A DNA stretch of 64,000 bases from NCBI RefSeq assembly GCF_002209485.1, contig NZ_NJIX01000002.1, positions 496,001-560,000 of the forward strand. The letters run 5' to 3'. Origin of the DNA: Achromobacter sp. HZ34. GTDB lineage: Bacteria > Pseudomonadota > Gammaproteobacteria > Burkholderiales > Burkholderiaceae_B. Shown here one piece after another: positions 1-9,429 of this stretch. Both the position numbers and the translations under genes were made by a program. Within the stretch, counting starts at the first letter, position 1. Each line of letters starts with the position of its first letter. The notes under the pieces are model-generated. The model was given only the letters and a program-made list of their open reading frames with translations, ran no database searches and was not told the DNA's origin.

Positions 1-85
1 CCAGCGCCTTGAGCACGCGCACGGCCTGCTCGACGATTTCCGGGCCGATACCGTCGCCGGGGAGAACAGCAATCTTATGGGTCAT
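1..85 (-). CDS. leuB: 3-isopropylmalate dehydrogenase, N-terminal fragment
   Basis: This is the first 28 codons of LeuB, cut by the window edge. The visible start reads MTHKIAVLPGDGIGPEIVEQ, the characteristic N-terminus of isopropylmalate dehydrogenases with the conserved GDGIGPE motif of the isocitrate/isopropylmalate dehydrogenase fold. LeuB oxidatively decarboxylates 3-isopropylmalate to 2-oxoisocaproate with NAD+ in leucine biosynthesis. It lies 95 bp downstream of leuD on the same strand, so it is probably the third gene of a leuCDB unit. Confidence 0.9.
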   Translation of the reverse strand, partial: MTHKIAVLPGDGIGPEIVEQAVRVLKAL

Positions 86-180
86 TACTAGATCCAGATC
101 GAAGATGAATACGTTGTTTTTACTGAAAACGCGAACCGTGGCTACGAGGGCAGGCAACGCCGCCCCCCGTCTCGCCCACG

Positions 181-834
181 TCAGACCAGCGGGCGGCCGC
201 TGTGCAACCAGGGATGGCGTGCCAGGCGCTCGGCTTCGAACGCGCGGATCTTGTCGGACTGGCGCAGCGTCAGGCCGATGTCGTCGAAGCCATTGACCAG
301 ACAGTACTTGCGGAAGGGTTCGATGTCGAACCCGATCTCGCGGCCGTCGGCGGCGATGACCACCTGGCGTTCCAGGTCGATGCGCAGCTTGTAGCCGCCG
401 AAAGCCTTGACCTCGTCGAACAGGCGCGCCACTTCGAACTCGGACAGGATCACCGGCAGCAGGCCGTTCTTGAAGCTGTTGTTGAAGAAGATGTCGGCAT
501 AGGACGGCGCGATGATGGCGCGGAAGCCGTATTGGGACAACGCCCACGGCGCGTGCTCGCGGCTGGAGCCGCAGCCGAAGTTCTTGCGGGCCAGCAGCAC
601 GCTGGCGCCCTGGTAGCGCGGCTGGTTCAGCACGAAGTCCGGGTTCAGCGGACGCTTGCTGTTGTCCATGCCGGGCTCGCCATGGTCCAGGTAGCGCAGT
701 TCGTCGAACAGGTTGGGGCCGAAGCCGCTGCGCTTGATCGACTTGAGGAACTGCTTCGGAATGATCAGGTCGGTGTCGACGTTTTCGCGGTCGAGCGGGG
801 CCACCAGGCCTTCATGAGTGGTGAATGCTTGCAT
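181..834 (-). CDS. leuD: 3-isopropylmalate dehydratase small subunit
   Basis: This 217-residue protein is the small (swivel) subunit of isopropylmalate isomerase, which pairs with LeuC to convert 2-isopropylmalate to 3-isopropylmalate in the cytoplasm. The N-terminal [18 protein letters not shown] and the central [15 protein letters not shown] are LeuD hallmarks. I chose the ATG at 834, 14 bp after the leuC stop. The frame stays open further upstream, but that part overlaps leuC and does not resemble LeuD. The length is close to the family norm of about 200-215. Confidence 0.96.
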   Translation of the reverse strand: MQAFTTHEGLVAPLDRENVDTDLIIPKQFLKSIKRSGFGPNLFDELRYLDHGEPGMDNSKRPLNPDFVLNQPRYQGASVLLARKNFGCGSSREHAPWALSQYGFRAIIAPSYADIFFNNSFKNGLLPVILSEFEVARLFDEVKAFGGYKLRIDLERQVVIAADGREIGFDIEPFRKYCLVNGFDDIGLTLRQSDKIRAFEAERLARHPWLHSGRPLV

Positions 835-848
835 GATCTGTGTGCGCC

Positions 849-2252
849 TTAACGGAGGGTGCGGACATCGACGAAGTGGCCGGCGACTGCCGCCGCGGCC
901 GCCATGGCGGGGCTGACCAGATGGGTGCGGCCACCCTGGCCCTGCCGGCCTTCGAAGTTGCGATTGGACGTGGAAGCGCAGCGTTCGCCCGGCTCCAGGC
1001 GGTCGGCGTTCATGGCCAGGCACATGGAACAGCCCGGTTCGCGCCACTCGAAGCCGGCGGCGATGAAGATCTTGTCCAGGCCTTCACGCTCGGCCTGCTG
1101 CTTGACCAGGCCCGAGCCCGGCACCACCATGGCCTGCTTCACGTTGGCCGCCACGCGACGGCCGCGCGCCACGGCCGCGGCCGCGCGCAGATCCTCGATA
1201 CGCGAGTTGGTGCAGGAACCGATGAACACGCGATCGATACGGATGTCGGCCAGCGGCGTGTTGGGCTTCAGGCCCATGTACTGCAAGGCGCGCTCCATGC
1301 CGTTGCGGCGCACGTCGTCTTTTTCCCGATCGGGATCCGGCACGCGGTCTTCGATGGACAGCACCATTTCAGGCGAGGTGCCCCAGGTCACTTGCGGACG
1401 GATGTCCTTGGCGTTGATTTCCACCACGCGGTCGAACTTGGCACCTTCGTCGGTGTGCAGGGTGCGCCAGTACTGAACGGCCTGGTCCCACAGCACGCCG
1501 GTGGGCGAGAAGGGACGGCCGCGGAAGTATTCGATGGTCTTGTCGTCGACCGCCACCATGCCCGAGCGCGCGCCCGCTTCGATGGCCATATTGCACACGG
1601 TCATGCGGCCTTCCACCGACAGCGCGCGCACGGTGCTGCCGCCGAACTCGATGGCGTGGCCGGTGCCGCCGGCGGTACCGATGATGCCGATCACGTGCAG
1701 CACCAGGTCCTTGGCCGTACAGCCGAAGGGCATCTCGCCGTCGACCTTGATCAACATGCTCTTGTTCTTCTTCATCAGCAGCGTCTGGGTGGCGAGCACG
1801 TGCTCGACTTCCGACGTACCGATACCGAAGGCCAGCGTGCCCACCGCACCGTGGGTGCTGGTGTGCGAATCGCCGCAGACCACCGTCATGCCGGGCAAGG
1901 TGGCGCCCTGCTCCGGTCCGATGACGTGCACGATGCCCTGGCGCAGGTCATTCATCTTGAATTCGGTGATGCCGTAGGCGTCGCAATTCTTGTCCAGCGT
2001 ATCGACCTGCAGGCGCGAGATGGGATCGCTGATGCCTTGCGCGCGATTGATGGTCGGCACGTTGTGGTCCGCCACCGCCAGGTTGGCGTCGATGCGCCAG
2101 GGCTTGCGGCCCGCGTTTTCCAGCCCTTCGAACGCCTGCGGGCTGGTCACTTCGTGGACCAGGTGGCGATCGATATAGAGCAAACAGGTGCCATCGGACT
2201 CTTGGTTGACGACGTGTGCGTCCCAGAGTTTGTCGTAAAGAGTTTGAGCCAT
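849..2252 (-). CDS. leuC: 3-isopropylmalate dehydratase large subunit
   Basis: This 467-residue aconitase-family protein is the catalytic large subunit of isopropylmalate isomerase and carries a 4Fe-4S cluster. The cluster cysteines are visible in [12 protein letters not shown] and in GCSMCLAM near the C-terminus, and [19 protein letters not shown] is also typical. The start [15 protein letters not shown] matches the family and follows a GGTGA ribosome-binding site. An in-frame GTG lies three codons upstream (2261). It is the first gene of the leuCD(B) unit behind the promoter at 2294-2322. Confidence 0.96.
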   Translation of the reverse strand: MAQTLYDKLWDAHVVNQESDGTCLLYIDRHLVHEVTSPQAFEGLENAGRKPWRIDANLAVADHNVPTINRAQGISDPISRLQVDTLDKNCDAYGITEFKMNDLRQGIVHVIGPEQGATLPGMTVVCGDSHTSTHGAVGTLAFGIGTSEVEHVLATQTLLMKKNKSMLIKVDGEMPFGCTAKDLVLHVIGIIGTAGGTGHAIEFGGSTVRALSVEGRMTVCNMAIEAGARSGMVAVDDKTIEYFRGRPFSPTGVLWDQAVQYWRTLHTDEGAKFDRVVEINAKDIRPQVTWGTSPEMVLSIEDRVPDPDREKDDVRRNGMERALQYMGLKPNTPLADIRIDRVFIGSCTNSRIEDLRAAAAVARGRRVAANVKQAMVVPGSGLVKQQAEREGLDKIFIAAGFEWREPGCSMCLAMNADRLEPGERCASTSNRNFEGRQGQGGRTHLVSPAMAAAAAVAGHFVDVRTLR

Positions 2253-2293
2253 GAGCTTCACCGAAATCGGGGGAAAAACCAGGAAGGAGACCG

Positions 2294-2322
2294 ATTATGC
2301 CCCCGTGCCTAAGCTAGTACAA
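2294..2322 (-). promoter_or_regulatory. putative sigma-70 promoter of leuCD
   Basis: On the minus strand, TTGTAC (2322-2317) and CATAAT (2299-2294) are separated by exactly 17 bp. Transcription would start about 35 bp upstream of leuC. The motif TTGTACTAG, which includes the -35 hexamer, occurs twice as direct copies 23 bp apart (2345-2337 and 2322-2314), which could be a regulator site covering the -35 region. This is read from the sequence; there is no experimental support. Confidence 0.5.
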
Positions 2323-2416
2323 CGGCAGCAGTAATACTAGTACAAGCAGTACCACGCACAGGGTCCACCATGCTGCAGCGCACCGTTCCGGCTGGCCCGC
2401 GGCGGGGCGCGACGCA

Positions 2417-2455
2417 CAACGGGGGTGACGCGCCGTCAGCCCGTCACCCCCGTTG
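2417..2455. terminator. strong 14-bp hairpin downstream of aroC
   Basis: A perfect 14-bp inverted repeat (CAACGGGGGTGACG and its complement) surrounds an 11-base loop, 28 bp beyond the aroC stop. There is no T-tract on either side, so it may act as a stabilising 3' structure or a factor-assisted terminator rather than a classical intrinsic one. It separates the end of aroC from the leuC promoter region. Confidence 0.5.
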
Positions 2456-2482
2456 AGGTGTCCTGCCTGGAACCCCTATGCG

Positions 2483-3544
2483 TTACACGCCCCGCTGCCC
2501 GCGCTGACGCAGGGCATGGTCGATCAGCACCAGCGCCAGCAACGCTTCCGCGATGGGCGTGGCGCGGATGCCCACGCACGGATCGTGGCGGCCCAGCGTC
2601 TGCACGGACGTAGGGTTGTTGGCGCGATCGACGGAACGGCGTTCGACCCGGATACTGGAAGTGGGCTTGATCGCCAGCGAAACCGTCACCGGCTGGCCCG
2701 ACGAAATACCGCCCAGCACACCGCCGGCGTTATTACCCAGGAAACCGTCGGGCGTGATCTCGTCACCGTGCTGCGAACCGCGCTGGGCGATGCTTTCGAA
2801 ACCCGAGCCCATGGAGACGCCCTTGACAGCGTTCAAGCCCATCATGGCGTGGGCGATATCGGCGTCCAGACGGTCGTAGACCGGTTCACCCCAGCCGGCG
2901 GGCACGTTCTCGGCGACCACTTCGATACGGGCGCCGATGGAATCGCCGTCGCGACGCAACTCGTCCATGAAGGCTTCCAGCTCGGCCACCACGCTGGCGT
3001 TGGGCGCATAGAAGGCGTTGTTCCCCACTTCATCCCAGGTTTCGAAGGGGATCTTGATGGGACCCAGCTGGCTCATGTAGCCGCGTATGCGCACACCATG
3101 CTCTTGCGCCAACCACTTCTTCGCGATGGCGCCGGCAGCCACAGTAGGCGCGGTCAGGCGCGCGGACGAACGGCCGCCGCCGCGCGGATCGCGCACGCCA
3201 TATTTCTTGAAGTAGCTGTAGTCGGCATGGCCGGGACGGAAAGTATCGACCAGGTTCGCGTAGTCCTTGCTGCGCGCGTCCGTGTTGCGTATCAGCAGGC
3301 CGATGGGCGTGCCCGTCGTGACGCCTTCGAACACGCCCGACAGGATTTCCACCTGGTCGGCCTCCTGGCGCTGCGTCACATGGCGCGACGTGCCAGGACG
3401 GCGGCGATCGAGTTCCGCCTGGATGTCGGCAGCCTCGAGGGGCAATCCGGGTGGACAGCCGTCCACCACGCAGCCGATGGCAGGGCCATGCGACTCGCCG
3501 AAGTTCGTAACGGAAAAAAGAGTGCCTAAGGTATTGCCGGACAT
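2483..3544 (-). CDS. aroC: chorismate synthase
   Basis: This 353-residue enzyme makes chorismate from 5-enolpyruvylshikimate-3-phosphate, the last common step of aromatic amino acid synthesis. It is FMN-dependent. The start [20 protein letters not shown], the segment [15 protein letters not shown] and RSSARLTAP are the family signatures. The frame continues 17 codons upstream to an ATG at 3595, but the family N-terminus begins at 3544. No strong ribosome-binding site is visible. It appears to be a single-gene unit. Confidence 0.96.
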   Translation of the reverse strand: MSGNTLGTLFSVTNFGESHGPAIGCVVDGCPPGLPLEAADIQAELDRRRPGTSRHVTQRQEADQVEILSGVFEGVTTGTPIGLLIRNTDARSKDYANLVDTFRPGHADYSYFKKYGVRDPRGGGRSSARLTAPTVAAGAIAKKWLAQEHGVRIRGYMSQLGPIKIPFETWDEVGNNAFYAPNASVVAELEAFMDELRRDGDSIGARIEVVAENVPAGWGEPVYDRLDADIAHAMMGLNAVKGVSMGSGFESIAQRGSQHGDEITPDGFLGNNAGGVLGGISSGQPVTVSLAIKPTSSIRVERRSVDRANNPTSVQTLGRHDPCVGIRATPIAEALLALVLIDHALRQRGQRGV

Positions 3545-4064
3545 GGTGAAGAACTGGAGAATGCTGGACCCGCGTACCCGGATAGGACGCGGCAAGGGGA
3601 ATAGCGTGGATTATGACATTGCCAGCGGAGAACAGCTGAGCCGAGTGAGTCAGGCGAGCCAGCGCGACGTTTGACGGGAAAATTGCATGCAACGAAAAAA
3701 TCGGCAATAAATTCTCATAATGAGGAGATTTGCCGATAAATTTCGTTGTTGATTGATAGGTGACTCCCGCCGCACAATGCTAACCCACTGAAATCACTGG
3801 ATGCTTTCTGTATCACGGCATAGTCGCGATCGTCCGTGCCTTCCGAGCAGCCTGAAATTTTCTTCGCGTAGCCTCGCGCCGGGATGTCCGATGACACCTT
3901 GGCTGGTTTGTCGTTTGCGCTGCGTTCCCCATCCTTGCTTATAGGGACAGAGACTGCATGTACGCTCGCTTTCCACAGCTGCACCGCTCCCGCCTCGCAG
4001 CGGACTCGCTCGCATTTCGCTCGCTACGCCCGGGTTACGCCCGTGGGCGCGGCGCGCCGGCGCC
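3545..4064. other. non-coding gap between aroC and the diguanylate cyclase gene
   Basis: About 520 bp between divergent genes. Frames here (for example 3984-3715 on the minus strand) have no recognisable motif, no good ribosome-binding site and atypical composition, so I do not call a gene. The notable element is the 59-bp imperfect palindrome at 3690-3748. Promoters for aroC and for the gene at 4065 must lie here, but I see no confident -35/-10 pair. Confidence 0.5.
3690..3748. repeat. 59-bp imperfect palindrome
   Basis: Nested complementary segments share one centre: CAACGAAA (3690-3697) with TTTCGTTG (3741-3748), ATCGGCAA (3700-3707) with TTGCCGAT (3730-3737), and CTCAT (3714-3718) with ATGAG (3720-3724). 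It is AT-rich compared with its surroundings. It could be a large operator, a transcribed hairpin or a remnant of a small mobile element. No second copy was noticed in the window. Confidence 0.6.
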
Positions 4065-5393
4065 TTGAGCGCTCACCCGCAAGTCCAGCCCCAGGCCCCC
4101 ATGACGCCGCCGTCCGCCCCGCCGCCCGCACAGGCTCCCAGCCTGCCGCAGGACGACGCCTGGCAGCCGCCGGCCGACGTGCCGCGCCGACGCGGGCTGG
4201 CCATCGCCCTGGCGGCGCTGCTTGGCGCCATGGTCCTGCTGATCCTCATGGCGGGCGCGACGCTGTACGAGCAGTCGCGCACGGCATCCCAGCCCAATGG
4301 CGATGACGCCGCCTTCTACAGCTATCGCCTGGTTTCCCAGGTCAATGGCCTGGCGACGGCTGCCAATCGGGCTGCCGGTGGCGGCGATACGCGCGATTTC
4401 ACGCAGCGGCTGCAAGCCCTGTCCACCTTCGTCAATCCCGGTACCGCCGAAAGCGCGGCCGGCCTGGCCCTGCTGCGCGCCATCCCCGCCGCCGACCGCG
4501 ACCTGATCGGGTTGGACGACCAATTGCGCACCTGGCATGACACGGCCGAAATCAAGGACACGGTGCGCGTGCGCCAGGCCGCGGTCGAAGTGTCCGACCG
4601 CGCCGAGGAATTGCGCGGCATCGCCGACCGCATCGCCAACGCGGTCCAGCGGGAACAAAGCACCATCACGCACGGCAACCGCGCCCAGCTGGCCCAAGGT
4701 TTCCGCAATCTCGAATGGACCCTGGCAGGCCTGATCGCCGGCACGGTGATCCTGGCCATCTGGCTGCTGGTGCTGAATCGCCATGCCCGCCATTTCAACC
4801 AGCGCATGGCGCAAGCCAACGCCCGGCTGGAATCGGCGGTGGCGCACCGCACGCGGCAACTGGTGTGGCTGGCCAATACCGATCCCCTGACGGGCCTGAA
4901 GAACCGGCGCGCCTTCATGGAGACCGCCGAAGCCCAGATTCTGCAATGCCGCCGCTATCCCCATCCGCTGGCCGCATTGCTGATCGATATCGACCACTTC
5001 AAGTCCATCAACGACCGCTACGGTCACCATGTGGGCGACCAGGCCATCCGCCGCGTCACGGACACCATCACCAATACCCTGCGCGACAGCGACATCATCG
5101 GCCGCTTCGGCGGCGAGGAATTCGCCGCCCTGATGCCGCACACCGACCTGCCGGCCGCCCTGGTCGCCGCCGAGCGCCTGCGCCAGGCCGTGGCGGGCAT
5201 GAAGATCGGCCTGCTCGAAGGTGGTCCGCTAAGCATGACCATCTCCATCGGCCTGGCCCTGCACGAGCCGGGGCTTTCCCTGGATACCTTGCTGATGCGT
5301 GCCGACATGGCGCTGTACCGGGCCAAGAGCGGCAGCCGCAATCGCGTCGAGATCTACGGCCGCGAACGCGAGGAAGTCGCCCAGCAGCAGTAG
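4065..5393 (+). CDS. membrane-anchored diguanylate cyclase (GGDEF)
   Basis: This is a 442-residue inner-membrane protein that should make cyclic di-GMP from two GTP. A proline-rich N-terminus is followed by a membrane segment (about 45-67), a periplasmic sensor region of about 150 residues and a second membrane segment (about 218-237). A complete GGDEF domain follows, with DPLTGLKNRRAF at 273, active-site GGEEF at 349-353 and a product-inhibition I-site RDSD at 340-343. The start used is TTG; an in-frame ATG at 4101 would remove 12 residues. The periplasmic part is not a family I recognise, so the signal is unknown. Confidence 0.85.
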   Translation: MSAHPQVQPQAPMTPPSAPPPAQAPSLPQDDAWQPPADVPRRRGLAIALAALLGAMVLLILMAGATLYEQSRTASQPNGDDAAFYSYRLVSQVNGLATAANRAAGGGDTRDFTQRLQALSTFVNPGTAESAAGLALLRAIPAADRDLIGLDDQLRTWHDTAEIKDTVRVRQAAVEVSDRAEELRGIADRIANAVQREQSTITHGNRAQLAQGFRNLEWTLAGLIAGTVILAIWLLVLNRHARHFNQRMAQANARLESAVAHRTRQLVWLANTDPLTGLKNRRAFMETAEAQILQCRRYPHPLAALLIDIDHFKSINDRYGHHVGDQAIRRVTDTITNTLRDSDIIGRFGGEEFAALMPHTDLPAALVAAERLRQAVAGMKIGLLEGGPLSMTISIGLALHEPGLSLDTLLMRADMALYRAKSGSRNRVEIYGREREEVAQQQ

Positions 5394-5644
5394 CGTCCGT
5401 CGCCCCCGCCAGCCATGCTCCTTGGGCCATGGCGGCGGCACGGGGTTTATCCCGTGGCCGCTTTTCGCGCCTTTCGCTGCCCTTTCGTCCCGCAAGCGCC
5501 GCTTGCCGCGTAAACTAGCGCGGCAGTGATCCGGCCACGACAATCACAACGCGAAGACCGCCGTGCCCGGCTGCCATATCCGGACGATTGCACGCCGCAC
5601 GCCCCACGCAGCACCCGTACACGTAGCAAATTCGAGTATCCACC

Positions 5645-7249
5645 ATGTCCCTATTGCGCACGACCCTGCTTGGCATCGCGGCCATCACTGCCCTGCTGCT
5701 GATTGGTTCCCAGGCGCTCAGCATGTACATAGCGGCCAACGCCATCGATCACGTGATCCTGGCGCTGACGGTGGTAGTGGCCGGACTTTGCTGGGCCGCC
5801 AGCGCCGTCGTTCTGCTGCGCTGGCTGGACCGGCGCCTGCTGGCCGAAGTAAGCCGGCGGCTGCGCGCCCTGGGTGATCCTGACGCCGGTGCCGTGCCCC
5901 CGCTCCCGCCGTTGCGCGAGTTCGCCAATGTGAACGATGCCCTGGCACGGGCGAGCGACCTGTTCCGCGCCACCGCCGAAGAGGCCAGCGCACGCATCGA
6001 ATCGATGCAGGTGGAACTCAACCTCGATGCCGTCACCCGCCTGCCCAACCGCCGCTATTTCCATAACGAACTGCGTCGCGCGCTGACCCTGGCCGACAGC
6101 GCCGGCACCGGCCACGTCCTGATGTTCCGCCAGCGCGACCTGATCGAGATCAACCGCCGCATGCCGCGCGAAAATGCCGACCAGTGGTTGCGCTCGCTGG
6201 CCCACCGGCTGGACCAGTTGCTGGGCCGCCGCCACACGCCGCCCTACCTGCTGGCACGGCTGAATGGTTCGGACTTCGCGCTGCTGATGCCGGCCACCGC
6301 GCCCGCGCAAGCCCAGCAAGCCGGCGAAAAATTGCGCCTGGAATTGCGCGCGCTGCGCCTGGCGCTGGGCGAACAGCGCTGGTGCCGCTGGGCGCTGGCC
6401 ATGGACCACTATGGCCCGCAAGACCAGGCCAGCGATCTGCTGGCGCGCCTGGACCACGCCCTGATGCGCGCGGAAAGCAGCGACGACGACGCCATCGAGC
6501 ACGCCAACGGCGATAACCGCGGCGACAACACCGGTGAGCACCAATGGCGCGACACCCTCATCGCCGGACTGGACCAGCATCGTTTTTCCCTCGACGTGCA
6601 GGCGCTGCGTGGCGCCAGCGATACGGTGTTGCGCAACGAGGCCACCCTGGTCCTGCATGACGCCGAGGCGCCCGCGCCGGTCACGGCCACGCGCTTCATG
6701 CCGGCCGCCATCCGCCTGGGCCTGAGCGCGGAATGCGACATCCAGGCGGTGCGGTTGGGCCTGGACTGGCTGGTCTCGCACCAGGGGCAGTTGGCCATAC
6801 GCCTGGCGCTGGCCTCCTTGGCGCAATCCAATTTCCTGCCCCGGCTGGGCCAGCTGCTGCGCGACCGGCCCACGCAGACGGCGCGGCTGGTCCTGGAGAT
6901 CGACGCGCATGGCCTGGCCGACAACTATGCCGCCGCGCGCACACTGTGCGAAGTGGCGACCGACGCCGGTGCGCGGGTGGGCGTGCGCCGCCTGTCGAAA
7001 AACTTCGCCGCCATGACGCGCCTGCACCAGTTGCCGATCTCCTACGTCAAGATGGGCGGTGAGTTCATCAGCGAGATGACGCAGAGCCCCGGCAGCCGCC
7101 ACCTGGCGGCGTCGGTCAGTGAAACGGCGCGCCAGTTGAAGATCGATGCCTATGCCGTCGATATTCCCGACGGCAAGACCGAAGTGCTGTTGCGCGAGCT
7201 GGGCATCATTCCGGTATGGAGCGATGCCGCGGCAAGCGTGAGCGTCTGA
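5645..7249 (+). CDS. degenerate GGDEF-EAL domain membrane protein
   Basis: This is a 534-residue protein with two N-terminal membrane segments (about 5-58) and no large periplasmic domain. A GGDEF-like domain follows, recognisable from DAVTRLPNRRYFHNEL, in which the active-site motif is replaced by NGSDF (207-211). The C-terminal half (about 300-525) has the pattern of an EAL domain, but the EAL tripeptide position reads VQA and the metal ligands are not evident. It is therefore more likely a c-di-GMP effector or scaffold than an enzyme (inference). It lies just downstream of an active cyclase and upstream of a histidine kinase. Confidence 0.75.
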   Translation: MSLLRTTLLGIAAITALLLIGSQALSMYIAANAIDHVILALTVVVAGLCWAASAVVLLRWLDRRLLAEVSRRLRALGDPDAGAVPPLPPLREFANVNDALARASDLFRATAEEASARIESMQVELNLDAVTRLPNRRYFHNELRRALTLADSAGTGHVLMFRQRDLIEINRRMPRENADQWLRSLAHRLDQLLGRRHTPPYLLARLNGSDFALLMPATAPAQAQQAGEKLRLELRALRLALGEQRWCRWALAMDHYGPQDQASDLLARLDHALMRAESSDDDAIEHANGDNRGDNTGEHQWRDTLIAGLDQHRFSLDVQALRGASDTVLRNEATLVLHDAEAPAPVTATRFMPAAIRLGLSAECDIQAVRLGLDWLVSHQGQLAIRLALASLAQSNFLPRLGQLLRDRPTQTARLVLEIDAHGLADNYAAARTLCEVATDAGARVGVRRLSKNFAAMTRLHQLPISYVKMGGEFISEMTQSPGSRHLAASVSETARQLKIDAYAVDIPDGKTEVLLRELGIIPVWSDAAASVSV

Positions 7250-7278
7250 AGCAAACCTTCCGAGGGATACTTTTCGCC

Positions 7279-8433
7279 GTGCAGAACATCCTGAATACGT
7301 TCTCTTTCGCCAGCACTGGCGCGTACTGCGCGCTCGGCGCCGCGGTGCTCATATTCCTGGTGAGCGCGGCCGCCTGGACACGGCGACGGTCCTACGCCAG
7401 CGCCGGCTGCACCGTGGCGGCGGCTATCGCGATCTTCCTGTTGCTTAGCGGGGCCATCATCGCGGCCTATGCCGGCGCGCTGCTGACGCTGGTACTGGCC
7501 ATCGCCTTCGTGCTCAAGGCAGCCGGCCAGGACGCGGCGGCGCGCGACCAGGAGTTCGTTGCCGCCAATCCTGCAGTCACCGCCGGCACGACGCTCGACG
7601 CAGGATTCCATACAGCGCCAAGCACAAGACCGGACACGAGATCCAGCGCCAAGCCAGGCACGCGGTCCACGACAGGGTCAGCCACGCTGCCGGCAGCGGC
7701 CGGCGACGGCTATGCGCAGATCGAAAAGCGCCTTTCGGCCCTGGCCGACGCCCTGGAGCGCCAGCGCCAGATGCACTCGCTGATGTCGCACGAGATGCGC
7801 GCACCGGTGTCCACCATCAGCATGGCCACCCAGTCACTGGAAATGGTGCTGGCCGGCAGCGGCGAGGAAGTCGACCGCCGCCTGGACCGCATCAGCCGCG
7901 CGGTTGCCCGCATCACGGAACTGATGGATCAGTTGTTGAGCCAGTCGACGCTGGAAGACGATGCCATGGCGCCGCAACGCACCCGTGTCGACTTGGGCGA
8001 GCTGGCGCGCGAAGTGGCCGCCGGCTTGCGCACCGAGGCCGCGCACACGCTGCAGGTGGTGGCGCCGGCGCCCGTCGAGGCATGGTGCGATGGCCCCTTG
8101 AGCGGGGTGGTGCTGCGCAACCTGATCCACAACGCCATCAAATACTCGCCCGCCGACCAGCCGATACAAATCGACGTGCGCGCGGCAACCGATGGCGAGC
8201 TGGCCACGATCACCGTGACTGACCATGGGCCGGGCATCGAGAAAGACGTGCAGGAGAAGATTTTCGATCCGCATTTCCGCCGTGCCGCCCATCGCGAGAC
8301 CAAAGGCCTGGGCCTGGGCCTGCATCTGGTGCGCAAGATATGCGAACGCCAGGGCGGGCGCCTGACGGTGGCAAGCGAACCGGGCCACGGGGCCCGATTT
8401 ACGATGGCTTTGCCGACACGGCAGGAAAGCTGA
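7279..8433 (+). CDS. membrane sensor histidine kinase
   Basis: The N-terminal half has three or more hydrophobic segments and no obvious periplasmic domain. The kinase core has the H-box MSHEMRAPVSTIS, N-box RNLIHNAIKYSP, G1 box TDHGPGIEKDVQ and G2 box KGLGLGLHLVRKI. Between the membrane region and the kinase lies a low-complexity Ser/Thr/Pro linker. I chose the GTG at 7279; an in-frame ATG at 7216 would overlap the previous gene by 34 bp. The gene ends two bases from the convergent response regulator at 8436, its likely partner. Confidence 0.85.
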   Translation: MQNILNTFSFASTGAYCALGAAVLIFLVSAAAWTRRRSYASAGCTVAAAIAIFLLLSGAIIAAYAGALLTLVLAIAFVLKAAGQDAAARDQEFVAANPAVTAGTTLDAGFHTAPSTRPDTRSSAKPGTRSTTGSATLPAAAGDGYAQIEKRLSALADALERQRQMHSLMSHEMRAPVSTISMATQSLEMVLAGSGEEVDRRLDRISRAVARITELMDQLLSQSTLEDDAMAPQRTRVDLGELAREVAAGLRTEAAHTLQVVAPAPVEAWCDGPLSGVVLRNLIHNAIKYSPADQPIQIDVRAATDGELATITVTDHGPGIEKDVQEKIFDPHFRRAAHRETKGLGLGLHLVRKICERQGGRLTVASEPGHGARFTMALPTRQES

Positions 8434-8435
8434 AA

Positions 8436-9161
8436 TCAGGCTGCGAACACGTAGCCTTGTCCGCGCACGGACAGGACCGGCAGCTTCATGCCGCTGGATT
8501 GCGCCTTGGCGCGCAGACGGCTGACCAGCACGTCGATGCGCCGCAATTCGAAATCGCTGGGATTGCTGGGATTGAACAGTTCCGACAACGCCTGGCGACT
8601 GACAACGTTGCCACTGGCTTCGATCAAGGCATTCAGGAACAAGCGCTCCTGCGCACTCAGATGCAGCGAAACGCCTTCGGGCGACACCAGTATCCAGCCG
8701 CCATCCTGCAGCGACCAGGCCTGCGCCACGCCACGGTCGGCACCCGGCGTTTGCGCCGGACCGCGCGACAGGCGCATGCGCCGCGCCAGGCTGCGGATCA
8801 CCGAACTCAGCTCAAGCAGGTCGACCGGCTTGGTCATGTAGATATCGGCGCCGCCTTCCAGGCCGCGCACCCGGTCTTCCAGCGCAGCCCGCCCCGTCAG
8901 CATGACGATGCCGACCGGATGCAGGGCACGCAGGCGCGTGGCCACTGAAAAACCATCCTCACCACCTTGCACATTCGCGTCCAATATGACGACATCGCAA
9001 GGCTGAGTTTCCATCTGCCGATAAAAATCCGCGGAATTCCCACATGCGAAAGAGACGCGGAACCCGTAACCACCCAGTCCCAGCACTAGCTCTTCACGAA
9101 AATCCGCATCATCCTCTAACAGACCGATACACAGGACCCCGTCTGCGGCTTGCGTTTGCAC
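8436..9161 (-). CDS. OmpR/PhoB-type response regulator
   Basis: This is a 241-residue regulator with a receiver domain (LLEDDADFREEL acidic pocket, phospho-acceptor Asp in VVILDANVQG, Lys in YMTKPVDLLE). A C-terminal winged helix carries the typical end motif LSVRGQGYVF. Although encoded convergently, it is adjacent to the histidine kinase at 7279-8433 and is its probable partner. A 7-bp inverted repeat GTCACGC/GCGTGAC lies 30-70 bp upstream (9191-9231) and is a possible autoregulatory site. Confidence 0.88.
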   Translation of the reverse strand: MQTQAADGVLCIGLLEDDADFREELVLGLGGYGFRVSFACGNSADFYRQMETQPCDVVILDANVQGGEDGFSVATRLRALHPVGIVMLTGRAALEDRVRGLEGGADIYMTKPVDLLELSSVIRSLARRMRLSRGPAQTPGADRGVAQAWSLQDGGWILVSPEGVSLHLSAQERLFLNALIEASGNVVSRQALSELFNPSNPSDFELRRIDVLVSRLRAKAQSSGMKLPVLSVRGQGYVFAA

Positions 9162-9429
9162 GATACATATTCCTTCGGGAAATGCGCCAAGTCACGCCGG
9201 AATGGTTTTTCTCCCGGAAATAATGCGTGACCTCCTAAGCCAGAGCACAGCATCGGCGCTGGCAACAAAGCGAAAAGCCGGATAAAAGATCGAGAATATG
9301 AGTCTTTTTATCTCTTATTTACAAATCCTTCCCGCTGTGCGGAGGATGCACCAAAAGCGCATACATTGCAATAAAGGATGTCCGATCAAATCGAGGAAAA
9401 AGAGAATACTTTCGACAACTGCGACTTTT

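Noticed and set aside
840-2312. A 490-codon plus-strand frame opposite leuC
   Set aside because: Antisense shadow of leuC with no domain motif.
3715-3984. An 89-codon minus-strand frame between aroC and the cyclase
   Set aside because: No ribosome-binding site, no motif, and it runs through half of a palindrome; not supported.
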